Assembly: GCA_965151315.1 (NCBI GenBank)
Contig: CBCTZG010000033.1
Location: 1 to 31,607 of the forward strand
DNA: 31,607 bases
Source: Avimonoglobus sp965151315
Lineage (GTDB): Bacteria; Bacillota; Clostridia; UBA1381
Direction of reading: 5' to 3'
Each line of letters starts with the position of its first letter. The stretch's first letter is position 1. The notes under the pieces are model-generated. The model saw only the letters and a program-made list of their open reading frames with translations, had not been told where the DNA came from and did not search any database. A program made the position numbers and the translations under genes. Below, one piece after another: positions 30,847-31,607 of this stretch.

Positions 30847-30887
30847 TGTTACAATTTGTAACATATTTATTGTAACAAAATGTTACA
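30847..30887. promoter_or_regulatory. Twin 17-bp palindromic operators of the divergent XRE/membrane-protein pair
   Basis: Two perfect 7-bp-arm palindromes with a 3-nt centre lie 24 bp apart centre to centre. The first is TGTTACA-ATT-TGTAACA at 30847-30863. The second is TGTAACA-AAA-TGTTACA at 30871-30887, with its half-sites in the opposite order. The second overlaps the -10 box and spacer of the minus-strand promoter. They are probable binding sites for the XRE protein at 30912. Confidence 0.8.
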
Positions 30888-30897
30888 ATAAAGTCAA
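30869..30897 (-). promoter_or_regulatory. SigA-type promoter of the membrane-protein gene, overlapping an operator
   Basis: On the minus strand, TTGACT (30892-30897) and TACAAT (30869-30874) are separated by 17 nt. The spacer and part of the -10 box are covered by the palindrome at 30871-30887. A weaker plus-strand candidate for the XRE gene is TTACAA (30841-30846) with TATTTA (30864-30869). Confidence 0.68.
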
Positions 30898-30911
30898 GAG
30901 GGAGATTGATG

Positions 30912-31127
30912 ATGATAGGATTAAAACAGATTCGCCGAAAAAACCGATATAGCCAGCTGAAGGTCGCCATGGATCTGAATATTTCCCGGGAGGCCCTTTC
31001 CCATTACGAAAACGGCCGCCGGGATCCCAGTATTGCCATGCTGATTTTATTGTCCGATTATTTTCATGTTTCCATCGACTATTTGATCCGGGGGGAAGAG
31101 TCCCCCTATCCTCCGGTCAGGCCATAA
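30912..31127 (+). CDS. Small XRE-family transcriptional regulator
   Basis: The 71-aa protein is little more than one XRE/Cro-type helix-turn-helix domain. The helices run QIRRKNRYSQLKVAMDLN then ISREALSHYENGRRDPS, followed by LILLSDYFHVSIDYLIRG, which is the classic YFxVSxDYLxxG end of SinR-like domains. Three possible starts (TTG 30906, ATG 30909, ATG 30912) are in frame; 30912 is preferred because AGGGAG lies 7 nt upstream. Twin palindromes in the divergent promoter region suggest autoregulation and control of the membrane-protein gene. No metabolite or sensory domain is present, so release of repression may need another protein or may depend on level. Confidence 0.9.
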   Translation: MIGLKQIRRKNRYSQLKVAMDLNISREALSHYENGRRDPSIAMLILLSDYFHVSIDYLIRGEESPYPPVRP

Positions 31128-31135
31128 CACAAAAA

Positions 31136-31153
31136 GCGGGCCCGCAGGCCCGC
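31136..31153. terminator. Bidirectional terminator after the XRE gene
   Basis: A 7-bp GC stem (GCGGGCC with GGCCCGC) around CGCA has AAAAA before it and TTTTGTG after it. It can end the plus-strand XRE transcript and the minus-strand gene that stops at 31215. Confidence 0.85.
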
Positions 31154-31214
31154 TTTTGTGATAAATTGTATAGAGAAGATATTTTAGAAGCATATTTGTT
31201 GGCAGATACTTAGA

Positions 31215-31607
31215 TTATTTGATGATAACGACCTCTTGTACTACATCCTTGTAGATTTTAATGAATACTCTGTTGCCTTCATCCGCGTCAAACGCCTGGA
31301 TGTCGCCGATGGTTGCCGTTGTCACCTGGTTCTTGGACTTTGTTGTATCCACACTGTATACCAATGTTTCAGCCGGAAGCTGTACGTTCGTAACTTCTCC
31401 GTCATTTACCGTTACATTGATCGAGTTAGAGAATTTCTTCACTACCTTACCGTAAATGGTATCCAGATTTTCAACCGGTGTGGCGGCCGCTTCCGTGCCC
31501 TTGCTCTTGATGTTGAACAGTACCCGGATGTCTACGATCTCGCCGTTTTTGTTGGTCTTGTACTGGATGATATCGCCGGTCTGCAGCGCCTCAGTCGCGC
31601 CGGACCG
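31215..31607 (-). CDS. C-terminal part of a probable surface (S-layer-type) protein
   Basis: The frame is open from the window edge (codon at 31607-31605) to the stop at 31215, giving 130 residues; the real start lies outside. The GTG at 31442 is internal and is not a start. The sequence is beta-rich and low in cysteine. GDIIQYKTNKNGEIVDI is followed by VYSVDTTKSKNQVTTATIGDIQAFDADEG and ends RVFIKIYKDVVQEVVIIK. This kind of small all-beta unit with a GDI...VFIKxYxDVVxEVVI end is, from memory, typical of the C-terminus of clostridial SLH-domain proteins. That fits the csaB gene in this window, but the SLH domains themselves are not visible. Confidence 0.65.
   Translation of the reverse strand, partial: RSGATEALQTGDIIQYKTNKNGEIVDIRVLFNIKSKGTEAAATPVENLDTIYGKVVKKFSNSINVTVNDGEVTNVQLPAETLVYSVDTTKSKNQVTTATIGDIQAFDADEGNRVFIKIYKDVVQEVVIIK

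Noticed and set aside
30847..30887. BlaI/MecI operator
   Set aside because: BlaI-type sites need TACA-N2-TGTA, whereas here the spacing is 3 nt, and the adjacent regulator is XRE-type.
31215..31442. Complete 75-aa gene starting at 31442
   Set aside because: The codon there is an internal GTG without a binding site, and the frame stays open to the window edge with similar sequence, so this is the end of a larger gene.
1..31607. CRISPR array, IS element, prophage or toxin-antitoxin module
   Set aside because: No regularly spaced direct repeats, transposase, integrase or phage genes were found; the XRE gene lacks a toxin-like partner of the usual kind.

Overview
The window looks like chromosome from an endospore-forming, Gram-positive member of the Clostridia. 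The main evidence is a complete spoIIAA-spoIIAB-sigF operon, an anaerobe-type rubrerythrin, a GH25/LysM lysozyme, a CsaB pyruvyl transferase with a probable S-layer-type surface protein at the right edge, strong AGGAGG-type ribosome binding sites, and SigA promoters with 16-17 bp spacers. Base composition is moderately GC-rich. Most genes are on the minus strand. I see no IS element, prophage or CRISPR array. A family-level assignment cannot be made from the sequence alone.

Layout. 1-460: a tRNA operon (Pro-Val-Thr-Tyr, transcribed leftward) with its own promoter and terminator. 496-2172: a YkvI-type membrane protein and greA. 2282-3397: a divergent galactokinase-fold protein whose catalytic motifs are all degraded. 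3398-3648: a gap with no confident gene. 3649-6664: a secreted GLUG/beta-helix protein interrupted by a frameshift, followed by a 53-aa small protein, both behind a consensus promoter and a leader rich in dyads. 6679-9101: a three-gene operon with two single-pass repeat proteins, related to each other, on either side of a hemolysin III-type membrane protein. 9171-10588: a CmpB-like membrane protein and a nucleotidyltransferase. 10646-14991: a tightly packed operon of HD-domain protein, recX, rimO, pgsA and ttcA. 15096-16103: a plus-strand lysozyme. 16185-17721: class II fructose-bisphosphate aldolase and a zinc-ribbon protein. 17991-20225: plus-strand M18 aminopeptidase and rubrerythrin. 20255-28116: a seven-gene cell-envelope polysaccharide operon (GT4, csaB, murJ, O-antigen-ligase-like, GT4, two DUF4330 proteins). 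28266-30095: a small plus-strand gene converging on the spoIIA operon. 30237-31127: a divergent pair of a membrane-anchored protein and an XRE regulator around twin 17-bp palindromes. 31215-31607: the C-terminal part of a probable surface protein.

How it fits together. Much of the window concerns the cell surface: making, flipping, polymerising and pyruvylating a wall polysaccharide, plus secreted or surface-exposed proteins and a lysozyme. The rest is housekeeping: transcript cleavage, RecA control, phospholipid synthesis, tRNA and ribosome modification, glycolysis, oxidative-stress defence and the forespore sigma factor. The least conventional parts are the two oppositely charged repeat paralogues, the galactokinase-like pseudoenzyme, the surface protein with its structured leader and small companion gene, and the XRE/membrane-protein divergon.
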